This document shows positions 25,657-33,417 of a stretch of 49,934 bases of DNA, one piece after another (position 1 is the stretch's first letter; each line of letters opens with the position of its first letter). The position numbers and the translations under genes were made by a program. The notes under the pieces were generated by a model that worked only from the letters and a program-made list of their open reading frames with translations, did not search any database and was not told the DNA's origin. Source of the DNA: an uncultured Oceanobacter sp. (GTDB lineage Bacteria; Pseudomonadota; Gammaproteobacteria; Pseudomonadales; Oceanobacteraceae); NCBI GenBank assembly GCA_913061185.1, contig CAJXTI010000024.1:1-49934 (forward strand), written 5' to 3'.

Positions 25657-27252
25657 TTACTGCAACATCAGCTCCGCTGCCTTCTCACCAATCATGATGC
25701 AGGGAGCATTGGTGTTACCACTGATCAGTGTTGGCATGATGGAGGCATCCGCTATTCGCAACCCTTCGATGCCCCGAACTTTCAGCTCCGGGGTAACTAC
25801 TGCCAAATCATCCATCCCCATCTTGCAGGTGCCCACCGGATGGAACACCGTGGCACCGTATTCACGAATATAGGCCAATAATTCTGCGTCGGTTTGCACG
25901 GCAGCACCGGGCAGCATTTCCTTGCCACGAACGTCATCGTAGGTGTTGTCTGCCAATACCCTACGGGCCAGCTTCAGACCTTCGATCAGCACCTTGGCGT
26001 CGTCCATGTTTGACAGAAAATTGTAATCCAGCGCCAGCGATTGATCTGCTGCCAGACGTAATTCACCGATGCTTTTTGGCCGTAACACACAGACGTGAAT
26101 GGCGTAGCCGTGGCCCCATTCGAACAGTCGTCCACGGTGACTGCGGTAGCCCGGTACATAGTGAAACTGTACATCGGGAATATCGCCTGCCAGCGGTGTT
26201 TTGAAAAAACCACCGGCTTCCACATAATTGGTGGTCAGCCAGCCCTTGCGGTTGGCCAGGTAACGTAATGGCGAGGTCAGAATGCTGGGCAAGGCACCGA
26301 AGGAAAAGCCCAGGGTGGTGGTGTTCTTCGAACGCACCGTTACCAGACCATCGAGATGATCTTGCAGGTTCTGGCCAACGCCGGGCAGATCAACCACTGG
26401 CTCAATACCGGCAGCCCGAAGCTGTTGCGCGGGGCCAATGCCGGACTTCATCAGAATATGCGGTGACCCGAGTGAACCGGCGCTGAGCACCACTTCCCGG
26501 CTGGCGTTCAAGGTCTTGCGCTGGCCGTTGTCGTTGACCACCATGCCGGTCACTCGCTTGCCTTCGAACGTCAGTTGTTCAACCTGGCAGCCTGTTCGTA
26601 CGGTCAAATTGATACGGGTGTCCAGTACCGGGGCGACAAAAGCCTGGTAGCTGGACAGCCGTTTGCCGTCTTTCTGGGTCAGGTTGTAGATGCCGCAGCC
26701 TGCCAGTGTGGCACCGTTGAAATCGGAGTTTTGCTGAACCCCCAGAGCGCTTTTGGCGGCTTGTAAAAAACGGTAGCTGAAGGGGTTAGGATCTTTGGGT
26801 TTATCAACCAGCAACTCGCCTTGTTGACCATGAAAGTCTGCGGACTGGGCCAGCAGGTTATGTTCGGATTTGCGGAACAAGGGCAGCACATCTTGCCAGC
26901 CCCAACCGGGGCAACCGGCCTGCTCCCATTGGTCGTAGTCACTGGCATGGCCACGAATGTAAATCATGCTGTTCATCGAGGCCGAACCGCCCAGCGCCTT
27001 GCCTCGGGGGCAATGCAGCTGGCGGTTGTTCAGCTCATGTTGCGGAACGGAAAAGTAGTTCCAGCTATACACCTGGCTTTTATAAAGCGTAATGGTGCCA
27101 GCTGGTATCTGCACGCGCAGGCTGTTGTCACTGCCGCCCGCTTCTAGCAGTAATACCTGAACATCCGGGTTGGCACTCAGGCGATTGGCAATCACCGAGC
27201 CAGCCGAACCCGCACCTACAATGATATAATCGAACGATTCTGTCGTTTGCAT
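25657..27252 (-). CDS. GMC-family oxidoreductase (choline dehydrogenase-like)
   Basis: A 531-residue FAD-dependent alcohol oxidase/dehydrogenase. N-terminal FAD motif FDYIIVGAGSAGSVIANRLS, GMC signature 1 (GKALGGSASMNSMIYIRGHASD), signature 2 (SAGSLGSPHILMKSGIGP), and the catalytic His in VFHPVGTCKMG near the C-terminus are all present. It ends with GLRIADASIMPTLISGNTNAPC. BetA-like members oxidise choline or other alcohols to aldehydes. It is the last gene of the minus-strand ABC transporter operon, 12 bp after the ATPase gene, so it likely acts on the imported compound. The PuuC-like dehydrogenase is a natural next step. Confidence 0.9.
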   Translation of the reverse strand: MQTTESFDYIIVGAGSAGSVIANRLSANPDVQVLLLEAGGSDNSLRVQIPAGTITLYKSQVYSWNYFSVPQHELNNRQLHCPRGKALGGSASMNSMIYIRGHASDYDQWEQAGCPGWGWQDVLPLFRKSEHNLLAQSADFHGQQGELLVDKPKDPNPFSYRFLQAAKSALGVQQNSDFNGATLAGCGIYNLTQKDGKRLSSYQAFVAPVLDTRINLTVRTGCQVEQLTFEGKRVTGMVVNDNGQRKTLNASREVVLSAGSLGSPHILMKSGIGPAQQLRAAGIEPVVDLPGVGQNLQDHLDGLVTVRSKNTTTLGFSFGALPSILTSPLRYLANRKGWLTTNYVEAGGFFKTPLAGDIPDVQFHYVPGYRSHRGRLFEWGHGYAIHVCVLRPKSIGELRLAADQSLALDYNFLSNMDDAKVLIEGLKLARRVLADNTYDDVRGKEMLPGAAVQTDAELLAYIREYGATVFHPVGTCKMGMDDLAVVTPELKVRGIEGLRIADASIMPTLISGNTNAPCIMIGEKAAELMLQ

Positions 27253-27264
27253 AACGCGTCCCCT

Positions 27265-28101
27265 TTAATGGATTTCATCCAGATCATCATGCAACAGCGC
27301 CATAACGCGACGCTTGAGCGCGATAAATTCGGGTTCCATAGCCAGACTCAGAGTGCGGGGGTGGGGAATGTCGACGTTAATGATTTCCCGAATATGACCC
27401 GGACGCGCACCCATGACGAACAGTCGATCGCCTAGCAAAATGGCTTCGTCGATATCGTGAGTCACAAACACCACAGTTTTTTTCTTGTGTTCCCACACCC
27501 GTAACAACAGCTGTTGCATTTGCAGCCGGGTCTGGCTGTCGAGTGCACCAAACGGTTCGTCCATCAGCAGGATTTTCGGGTCGTTGGCCAGTGCTCTGGC
27601 AATGGCCACGCGCTGTTTCATACCGCCAGACAGCTGTTTGGGGTAGTTATCGGCAAAGTTCTCCAGCCCCACTTCCTTCAGATAATGCGCAACAATATCG
27701 CTGCGTTCTGGTGCTGGCACACGTTTGCGCTTCAATCCGAATTCAATGTTTTCCCTAACGGTGAGCCATGGGAACAGAGTGTAGCCCTGAAACACCATGC
27801 CCCGGTCAGGCCCCGGCTCGGTGACTGTTTCACCCGCTACCCGAATTTGCCCTTCAGTGGGATGACTCAAACCAGCCGTCAGAAATAACAGACTGGATTT
27901 GCCGCAGCCAGACGGCCCGACAATTACGGCAAATTCCTGATCACGAACTTCCATGCAGACGTTATCGAGTGCCGTAAATTCACCGCCGTCTGGCTTGGGG
28001 AAACGCAACGTGACGTTTTCAATCGACAACTGCACAGGGTGATCAAGAGTGGTGTCATCGGTGTGGGTCGCGACGGCGTGTGTGGTGTTCAGCTGTCCCA
28101 T
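27265..28101 (-). CDS. ABC transporter ATPase, NitT/TauT (SsuB-like)
   Basis: A 278-residue nucleotide-binding subunit. Walker A GPSGCGKSS, Q-loop MVFQGYTLFPW, signature LSGGMKQRVAIARAL, Walker B ILLMDEPFGALD and the switch His in VFVTHDIDEA are intact. The family is the nitrate/sulphonate/taurine importer type, seen also in the CDS end 'ARPGHI'. ATG 28101 is used; the longer frame is the permease read out of frame. Its start overlaps the permease stop by 13 bp, so the two are translationally coupled. Confidence 0.92.
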   Translation of the reverse strand: MGQLNTTHAVATHTDDTTLDHPVQLSIENVTLRFPKPDGGEFTALDNVCMEVRDQEFAVIVGPSGCGKSSLLFLTAGLSHPTEGQIRVAGETVTEPGPDRGMVFQGYTLFPWLTVRENIEFGLKRKRVPAPERSDIVAHYLKEVGLENFADNYPKQLSGGMKQRVAIARALANDPKILLMDEPFGALDSQTRLQMQQLLLRVWEHKKKTVVFVTHDIDEAILLGDRLFVMGARPGHIREIINVDIPHPRTLSLAMEPEFIALKRRVMALLHDDLDEIH

Positions 28102-28892
28102 GAACCTAACCTCTTGCGTAAAACCCGGAAAAACTGGTCGGTAATCAGACCCAGCAAACCAATAATCATGATGGCCAGAAAGATAATATCGACCTGGAAG
28201 CCACGCATGGCCTTGAGGCTGATATACCCCAGGCCACTGGATGCGGCGACCAGCTCGGCAACCACCAGATAGGTCCAGGCCCAACCAATGGTGACTCGCA
28301 AGGTGTCCAGAACGCCCGGCAGCGAGGCTGGCGCAATAACGTGGGTCATCACCTCACGACGGCTGGCACCAAGAGTGTAGGCTGCCTGCATCAAGTCTTT
28401 GGGAACGCCACGGGCAATATCGGCAATCATCACCAGTTGCTGGAAAAACACCCCAAAAATAATCACCGTGACACGCTGCTCCAGACCAATACCAATCCAA
28501 AGAATAAACAGTGGCACGAACGAGGTGACTGGCAAGTAGCGCATAAAGTTGACCAGCGGTTCCAGAAACGCCTGCACAATGCGAAAACTGCCCATCATCA
28601 GTCCCAGCGGCACGGCGACGATCGAAGAAATAAAGAAACCAATAATAACGACCTGAAAACTGGCCCAGATATGCACCGCCAGAGAGCCGTTTTTAGCCAT
28701 ACGAACGCCAGCGTCAAAGACATCCAATGGTGATGGCAGGAACATTTTCGGAACGATTTCGGTGACTGAAAAAGTCACCCAGATCAATAACACCAGACTC
28801 CAGCCGATTAAACCTGTGCCGAGAACGAGCTGCTTTGGCAGCTCCTCCCGAGGAGTCAAACAGGTGTTCAGTACACCGCGTTTGCTTGACAT
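28089..28892 (-). CDS. ABC transporter permease, NitT/TauT (SsuC-like)
   Basis: A 267-residue inner-membrane subunit with about six helices. The EAA-type coupling loop is AAYTLGASRREVMTHVIAPASLPGVL, typical of binding-protein-dependent permeases. FLPSPLDVFDAGVRM near the N-terminus and IGWAWTYLVVAELVAASSGLGY near the end match the SsuC/TauC group. ATG 28892 follows GAGGAG by 6-7 nt, better than the TTG codon just upstream. It lies 10 bp after the binding-protein gene. Confidence 0.92.
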   Translation of the reverse strand: MSSKRGVLNTCLTPREELPKQLVLGTGLIGWSLVLLIWVTFSVTEIVPKMFLPSPLDVFDAGVRMAKNGSLAVHIWASFQVVIIGFFISSIVAVPLGLMMGSFRIVQAFLEPLVNFMRYLPVTSFVPLFILWIGIGLEQRVTVIIFGVFFQQLVMIADIARGVPKDLMQAAYTLGASRREVMTHVIAPASLPGVLDTLRVTIGWAWTYLVVAELVAASSGLGYISLKAMRGFQVDIIFLAIMIIGLLGLITDQFFRVLRKRLGSWDS

Positions 28893-28902
28893 CAAAAACT
28901 CC

Positions 28903-29901
28903 TCACTGCGCCACGAAGTCGCTGTTGATCAGCTGGTCGTAGGTCACATTGAGTTCGGTTTGTTGCAGCGCGCTCCAGGTGTCATTCGCCGTGGTAATCA
29001 GACTGGCGATATCACCCGGCTTGTTGCTGGTGCCGAACAGTTTTTCATTCATGGCCTTGTCGTAGAAACGGACATTGGCAGCGGCAGCGGCAAACTCAGC
29101 CGGGTCAGACAGGTAACCACCTACGCCCTTGGACATGATGGCATAGGCTTCCTGCGGGTGTTGCTTGATGTATTCGACCGCACGATAGAGGCCATCAACC
29201 AGGGCTTTGACATCGTCTGGCTGGTTCTTGATAACACTGCAGCTGAGCGCGACCACATCCACAATCACGCCAGGGGTTGTGCTGCTGTCGATCAGCACCT
29301 TGCCGGTTTTCTTGGCACGCACCATGGACAAATGAGGTTCCCAGGTAACGGCAGCAGGAATACGTCCGGCCATAAAGGCGCTGGCGGCATCGTCGGCGGT
29401 CATATTCTGGATTTTCAGATCTTTCAGGCTCATGCCGTTTTGCTTGAGTAAGTAAGATAACCAGAACTGGGAAACAGAGCCTTCGTTCACTGCAACCTGT
29501 TTACCTTTCAGGTCTTGCAACGAGTTCACATCGTCACCCACCAGAATGCCATCACCGCCGTAACTGTCGTCCAGTGCCACTACCGATTCAAAGCAGAACT
29601 TGGGGCGATATTTCAGAATCTCATCGACAGTCGAGGCTGAGCCATCGAGGTGACCCGACGCTTGTGCTGCCATGTACATGGATGACTCTTCGATGGTTTT
29701 AAGATCGACGGTCAAGCCTTTTTCCTTGAAGTAACCCAGGTCACGAGCCAGATACAAGGTGCCATAACCAACCCAGGTGGTGTGGCCAATGGATAACTCA
29801 CCCGCATTCGCGGTGGTGGTTATCATGGTTGCTGTTGATAGCGCCAATACGGAACCCAGCGTTATCTTGCGAATACAGGAAATAATGCCGTTCGTTTTCA
29901 T
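28903..29901 (-). CDS. ABC transporter substrate-binding protein, NitT/TauT type
   Basis: A periplasmic binding protein of 332 residues with a signal peptide (SVLALSTATMITTTANA, cut before GELS). Landmarks are LSIGHTTWVGYGTLYLARDLGYF and VDLKTIEESSMYMAAQASG, followed by DLKGKQVAVNEGSVSQFWL. They place it with SsuA/TauA/NrtA-like proteins. Ligands of this group range over sulphonates, nitrate, amines and aromatics; the sequence does not decide. It is first in the operon with permease, ATPase and GMC oxidoreductase. The stronger Shine-Dalgarno site upstream serves an out-of-frame ATG at 29935, so the start region is odd. Confidence 0.88.
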   Translation of the reverse strand: MKTNGIISCIRKITLGSVLALSTATMITTTANAGELSIGHTTWVGYGTLYLARDLGYFKEKGLTVDLKTIEESSMYMAAQASGHLDGSASTVDEILKYRPKFCFESVVALDDSYGGDGILVGDDVNSLQDLKGKQVAVNEGSVSQFWLSYLLKQNGMSLKDLKIQNMTADDAASAFMAGRIPAAVTWEPHLSMVRAKKTGKVLIDSSTTPGVIVDVVALSCSVIKNQPDDVKALVDGLYRAVEYIKQHPQEAYAIMSKGVGGYLSDPAEFAAAAANVRFYDKAMNEKLFGTSNKPGDIASLITTANDTWSALQQTELNVTYDQLINSDFVAQ

Positions 29902-29935
29902 GTAAGTGCCCCACGTGAAGATTCAGAGTTTTCAT
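29798..29935 (-). other. Possible leader reading frame overlapping the binding-protein start
   Basis: GGAGAA sits 6 nt before an ATG at 29935 that opens a 45-codon frame (begins MKTLNLHVGHLHENERHYF). It runs out of phase across the first 104 bases of the binding-protein gene. Both starts read ATGAAAAC. It may be a translational leader or a trace of a small duplication or frameshift. It is not counted as a protein gene. Confidence 0.3.
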
Positions 29936-29996
29936 ATTCGGTTCTCCAAAAGTTAATCCTGTCGGGGTGGGGTTCATCAATTATCTTTTTCCTTAG

Positions 29997-30023
29997 GCCT
30001 GAATCATGTTTTATTATTCAGGC
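29997..30023. promoter_or_regulatory. Inverted repeat between the LysR gene and the transporter operon
   Basis: GCCTGAAT (29997-30004) and ATTCAGGC (30016-30023) are perfect 8-bp arms separated by 11 bp, a T-N11-A-like geometry expected for LysR operators. It lies about 96 bp upstream of the binding-protein start and 41 bp after the LysR stop. Termination of the LysR mRNA is the alternative reading, but no T-run follows. Confidence 0.5.
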
Positions 30024-30063
30024 AAATAATGCCAATCCATAGTGCAAGATAAAAGAAAGCGCC

Positions 30064-31047
30064 TCATATAAGGGCGCTTGTTGGCAAGCTGTTTGCCGCC
30101 AGTAATGGCATGGTCACCGAGCTGACTTCTCCGAGTTGTATATCGCTGAACTCCGACATGTATTTTTTTATTTCCTTAATAAAGGCGCTGGCTGCGGGGG
30201 TTGGCACCGACTCCGACAACTTCACGACACCCATGGTCAAAGACACCAGGTCGTCTTCAATAGGGATGGCGACCAGATTGTCTGTGTCACTGTCTTGAGA
30301 CAGCGGCATATTCAGCAAGGAGTAACCAAAGCCATTAGCCACCATGCCCCGCGCCATACTCAGGGAATGGGTTCGGTAGGCACAATTAGGGTTGAGGCCG
30401 AGGGAGATAAACAGCGACATAAAATATTGACGGCTGACTGGCCAATCCAGCATCACTAATGGCAATGGTGCCAATTCCGCCATGGATACCGACGTGCGCT
30501 GGCTCAAACCATGCTCACGATTGACAACGGCATACGGCGGCAGTGATACCAGTGGTTCAAAGGAGACACTGCTAGGCAATTCCATGTCGTAGGTGATACC
30601 GATTTCATAGGCACAATCCTGAATACCCTGAATCAGATCTTTCTGGTGTAACTCGCGGCAGTCCACATACACCGAGGGGTACTGGTCGACAAAACGTTTC
30701 AGAATGCTGGGTAACACCGCACCGGTAACGGTCGGAAAGCCCGCCACTTTCAAGGTGCCGGAAATCTCTGTGCCCAGGCTGCTGGCAAACTGGGCCAGGC
30801 TTTCTGCTTCTTTCAGCAGATTGCGGGTTTTGCGGTAAAACGCCAGCCCTTGTGGTGTCAGGCTCAGTCCTTGAGCGTGGTGACGAATAAACAGTTTGAG
30901 GCCGGTGACATCTTCCAGATGCAAAATTGCCGACGAAATCGACGGCTGCGAGACGTACAACAACTCAGCGGCTTTGGTGACACTTTGATGCTCACCGGCA
31001 ACGGCAAAGTAACGTAACTGCTTCAGCGTGAAGTTCATGGGGTTCAT
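30064..31047 (-). CDS. LysR-family transcriptional regulator
   Basis: A 327-residue regulator. The N-terminal winged HTH reads FTLKQLRYFAVAGEHQSVTKAAELLYVSQPSISSAILHLE, the classical LysR form. The C-terminal effector domain begins ISGTLKVAGFPTVTGAVLPSIL. It probably controls the transporter/GMC operon just downstream on the same strand, with an operator candidate in between. ATG 31047 is preceded by GAGGAG at the right spacing; the upstream in-frame codons back to 31101 are unlike the family. The effector is unknown but is likely the imported amine-type substrate. Confidence 0.9.
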   Translation of the reverse strand: MNPMNFTLKQLRYFAVAGEHQSVTKAAELLYVSQPSISSAILHLEDVTGLKLFIRHHAQGLSLTPQGLAFYRKTRNLLKEAESLAQFASSLGTEISGTLKVAGFPTVTGAVLPSILKRFVDQYPSVYVDCRELHQKDLIQGIQDCAYEIGITYDMELPSSVSFEPLVSLPPYAVVNREHGLSQRTSVSMAELAPLPLVMLDWPVSRQYFMSLFISLGLNPNCAYRTHSLSMARGMVANGFGYSLLNMPLSQDSDTDNLVAIPIEDDLVSLTMGVVKLSESVPTPAASAFIKEIKKYMSEFSDIQLGEVSSVTMPLLAANSLPTSALI

Positions 31048-31422
31048 GTCAATCTCCTCATTTTTTCTGGCGGCTGTTTTGCCACAGAAAAACAAATGCA
31101 AAATCTTATCTGGTATTGATATTCCTATGCAGACTCCTTGCCAGCTTTGCCACCAGCGTGATTAAGGAACGCAACCATTGCGTTTTTGACAGGGCCAGCA
31201 AAACATCCAACAGGGCCAGACCAGACAGCAGACACACCGACGGGGGGCGGATTTTCAGCCATGTGCTGTATAATATTTTCAAATGTAACGATATGGAATA
31301 TGTGATCAAGCATCTCCCTCGTCTTTGTTATGCTGAAAATCAATACAATGTCAGCGCCATAAACCATGGCAGATAAGTGGTAAAAAAAACTGTTAAACGG
31401 CCAATAAATACCGGTCAATAAT
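31048..31422. other. Upstream region of lysR with an orphan terminator
   Basis: No gene is supported in these 375 bases. A plus-strand intrinsic terminator, AACGCAA-CCA-TTGCGTT followed by TTT (31168-31187), has no intact gene before it and is probably a relic. A TATAAT at 31269-31274 (plus strand) points toward the aminotransferase remnant. The region looks like the scar of deletions. Confidence 0.4.
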
Positions 31423-31717
31423 GCCCATATATTCTTTGGCAACTCCGGCAGTGACGCCAACGATACCCAGTTGAAACTGCTGCGTTATTACTTCAACGCC
31501 ATTGGCAAACCGGCAAAGAAAAGGGTTATCGCCCGCGAGCGCTCCTACCACGGCATTTAAAACCCTGGAAATTTACCAGCGTGACAACACTTTCGGCAGC
31601 GCCATTGCCTTCTGCCCACTACTGATTATTACCAAAGATCAGATAGACGAACTGCTGGGGATGTTCGACCGTGTTCTGGCCGAGACCAGACGGTACGTTG
31701 AAAAACAAGGTTACTGA
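31423..31717 (+). pseudogene. Remnant of a class III (omega) aminotransferase
   Basis: Two fragments of one PLP enzyme remain. Frame one (31423-31557) encodes [15 protein letters not shown] and the run to [13 protein letters not shown], the segment around the cofactor-binding Asn-Ser-Gly loop, and then stops. Frame two (31556-31717) encodes TLEIYQRDN and then ITKDQIDELLGMFDRVLAET, which is the extreme C-terminus of the same family. The start, the PLP-lysine region and some 250 residues between the pieces are missing. The gene was therefore lost by one or more internal deletions. Its product would have converted an amine to an aldehyde, matching the neighbouring aldehyde dehydrogenase. A MITE-like element starts right after the stop codon. 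Confidence 0.8.
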
Positions 31718-31720
31718 TTA

Positions 31721-31984
31721 GGGGGAGTTCTCAATGATTAAACCGAGCCTGCTGAGAGCCCGTTGGTGTCAGAACAAGGCATGAGGAGCGCGGTTTAGCG
31801 AGTTAAACAAGTGACGAATAACGCCGTGCTGGAAGCCACTGGCCTCAGCCCGAAGGGTCAGGGTCAATATCCCGCTATGCGGTGTTGTCGGACTTGAAAA
31901 GGACTCGCTATTCTCGGCGTCCAGCGCCTTACCTGACGGAATTTGTCCCCCTGACAGGGCATGTTAAATAATTGAGAACGCCCC
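31721..31984. mobile_element. 264-bp MITE-like element
   Basis: Imperfect terminal inverted repeats bound a noncoding 264-bp segment. The left one (31721-31743) begins GGGGGAGTTCTCAAT and the right one (31963-31984, complement) begins GGGGCGTTCTCAAT, with about 19 of 23 positions matching. The flanks TGATTA (31715-31720) and TGATCA (31985-31990) could be a degraded 6-bp target duplication. There is no transposase gene inside, so it would need one in trans. The family was not identified. Confidence 0.6.
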
Positions 31985-32018
31985 TGATCACTGATATCAA
32001 CCTGAACCGTTGGCTGAC

Positions 32019-32465
32019 TCAGGCAAAAAAGCGTTTAACCATCCGCCGAACGAAGTTGCCCTCCAGCGTCTTTTTGACATAGGGGACATAATGCTTGTCA
32101 TCGCGTTGAATATGATTGGTTAACCACAAGCCAATATCCGAACGCACCTCCTTGGCGACCTTGATACTGTCTTCACCTGTTTCCAGCCGCTGGTCGTAAC
32201 TGATCGCTCGTTGCCGAAAGGCCTCGTGAACCTTGGCATGAGCCGCCAACACCGGGTAATTGGCTTGCTCCATCAGGCTTTCTTCAAACGCGTTATGTGA
32301 AATGGAATAGTCAATCAAGGCCTTGGCCACTGCCCGAATTTTAAGGTCGTCCCGCTGCGTTATAGCAGCGTCGACCTCTTGTAAATAGTCAAAGATACGT
32401 TTGTGTTGGGTATCAATAATATCAATGCCGGTTTCAAACTCCGGGTTCCAATGAAATGGCTGCAC
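32019..32465 (-). CDS. Bacteriohemerythrin
   Basis: A 148-residue di-iron oxygen-binding four-helix protein. All iron ligands are present: His21, His57, Glu61, His76, His80, His118 and Asp123 (motifs DTQHKR, SHNAFEE, HAKVH, NHIQRDD). The start is GTG at 32465, with GGAAGGAA 5 nt upstream; no better ATG exists. Such proteins store or carry O2 or sense it, for instance in support of oxygenases or motility. It stands next to the MITE-like element. The tiny membrane-protein gene lies upstream on the same strand and may share its transcript. Confidence 0.92.
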   Translation of the reverse strand: MQPFHWNPEFETGIDIIDTQHKRIFDYLQEVDAAITQRDDLKIRAVAKALIDYSISHNAFEESLMEQANYPVLAAHAKVHEAFRQRAISYDQRLETGEDSIKVAKEVRSDIGLWLTNHIQRDDKHYVPYVKKTLEGNFVRRMVKRFFA

Positions 32466-32539
32466 AGGTTCCTTCCTAACTTAATGGGATCATAAAAATA
32501 CGCGGGTTGAAATGCCCCCGACTCCGTGACAGCCGCCTG

Positions 32540-32719
32540 TTACCTGGCCACACTTAGAATGACTAACTGACCGACAACCAACAGCAACGCCAACACTACC
32601 AACAAGGCCTTGATCGCAGCTGGATACCCCAACTCATGCCTGGATAATACCCATATCGAGGTGGCTGCCATGGTGATAACAACCGCTGTCATCGTGACCG
32701 TCAGAGCGCTCCAGCTCAT
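32540..32719 (-). CDS. Small two-helix membrane protein, 59 residues
   Basis: An ATG at 32719 opens a 59-codon frame on the minus strand, too short for usual ORF cutoffs. The peptide starts MSWSALTVTMTAVVITMAAT, has a polar turn (LSRHELGYPA) and a second hydrophobic helix (ALLVVLALLLVVGQLVIL). That pattern is clearly that of a small two-pass membrane protein. The Shine-Dalgarno site is weak (GAG). It lies 74 bp upstream of the bacteriohemerythrin gene on the same strand. No family was recognised. Both helices being hydrophobic in the same frame argues for reality. Confidence 0.5.
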   Translation of the reverse strand: MSWSALTVTMTAVVITMAATSIWVLSRHELGYPAAIKALLVVLALLLVVGQLVILSVAR

Positions 32720-32897
32720 GCTCGTTAATGATCAGGACAAAAGCTGCTCCAACTCAAGCGCATCAGGAATGACTCGGATAGAAAATATGGAAAAACAGGA
32801 CATAGAACCTCCTGACCCAACCAGACTGCCGGGAAACAGGCAGTTCGTGGTAGGCTGTGAAATCAATTTCGATGGTGATCGGTGCTCCAACACCTTT

Positions 32898-32931
32898 TGC
32901 CTATATTAGGCATAAATACCCAATATGGGTA
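32898..32931. promoter_or_regulatory. Two 15-bp palindromes upstream of the HTH gene
   Basis: TGCCTATATTAGGCA (32898-32912) and TACCCAATATGGGTA (32917-32931) are each perfect 6+3+6 palindromes. They are related to each other (T.CC.A-n3-T.GG.A), with centres 19 bp apart, about two helical turns. They end 17 bp before the start codon of the small HTH protein, the place of an autoregulatory operator pair. Confidence 0.8.
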
Positions 32932-32948
32932 AATTGGAATTATAAATA

Positions 32949-33200
32949 GTGGGTGATGTAGTAGATAGATTAAATCTATTGCTGGATCTGGAACAAGTGA
33001 AGATGCCATGGCTGGAACAGCAAACTGGTATCAAGTCAGGGAAGTGGCACAAGGTGAAACGGCGCGAGAATGAAATGAAAGCATCCGAACTAGCAGTTCT
33101 CGGCACGGTGTGGCCTGAGTATGCTTACTGGCTAATGACTGGTCTGGAGCTCCCGGAAGCAGGGCAGATTAGCCCGATAACAAAAAGAGCCTCCGGCTAA
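32949..33200 (+). CDS. Small HTH DNA-binding protein
   Basis: An 83-residue protein with GTG start (no in-frame ATG nearby). The N-terminal helical part, DRLNLLLDLEQVKMPWLEQQ then TGIKSGKWHKVKR, looks like an XRE-type helix-turn-helix. The C-terminus EYAYWLMTGLELPEAGQISP is shared with a group of small proteobacterial and phage-associated DNA-binding proteins. Upstream palindromes are the likely operator, so it probably represses itself. The 252-bp gene lies in an accessory stretch between a MITE-like element and a broken gene. No partner gene under the same control is intact in the plus direction; a plus-strand terminator follows 100 bp later. Confidence 0.72.
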   Translation: MGDVVDRLNLLLDLEQVKMPWLEQQTGIKSGKWHKVKRRENEMKASELAVLGTVWPEYAYWLMTGLELPEAGQISPITKRASG

Positions 33201-33301
33201 CCTGGATCCATCCAATCCTATCGATTGAACGATCCTTAAATAGATGGCGCTACCGTTGTTGAGCAGCAAAATACAAGGATGTGATAGGGAAATGATAATT
33301 C

Positions 33302-33320
33302 GCCCAAGGTTTGGGCTTTT
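33302..33320 (+). terminator. Intrinsic terminator after the HTH gene
   Basis: GCCCAA (33302-33307), loop GGT, TTGGGC (33311-33316), then TTTT. A compact rho-independent terminator 100 bp after the HTH stop codon. The ~100 bases beyond it up to 33417 hold nothing recognised. Confidence 0.7.
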
Positions 33321-33417
33321 GCTGGTTGTTAGATTGGGGAAGCCAAATCACCAAATACGACTGGAGCGTGACCCGCAAGATTCGCTACGCCGGTTTGGTC
33401 TGGGCTTTGCCCCTTGA

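Noticed and set aside
32610..32909. 99-codon plus-strand frame upstream of the HTH gene
   Set aside because: It overlaps the better-supported minus-strand membrane peptide and the operator palindromes, and has no ribosome-binding site.
33321..33417. Short plus-strand stretch encoding WSVTRKIRYAGLVWALPLD as a gene fragment
   Set aside because: It reads protein-like for about 25 residues, but no family was recognised and the frame then runs antisense to the broken secreted-protein gene.
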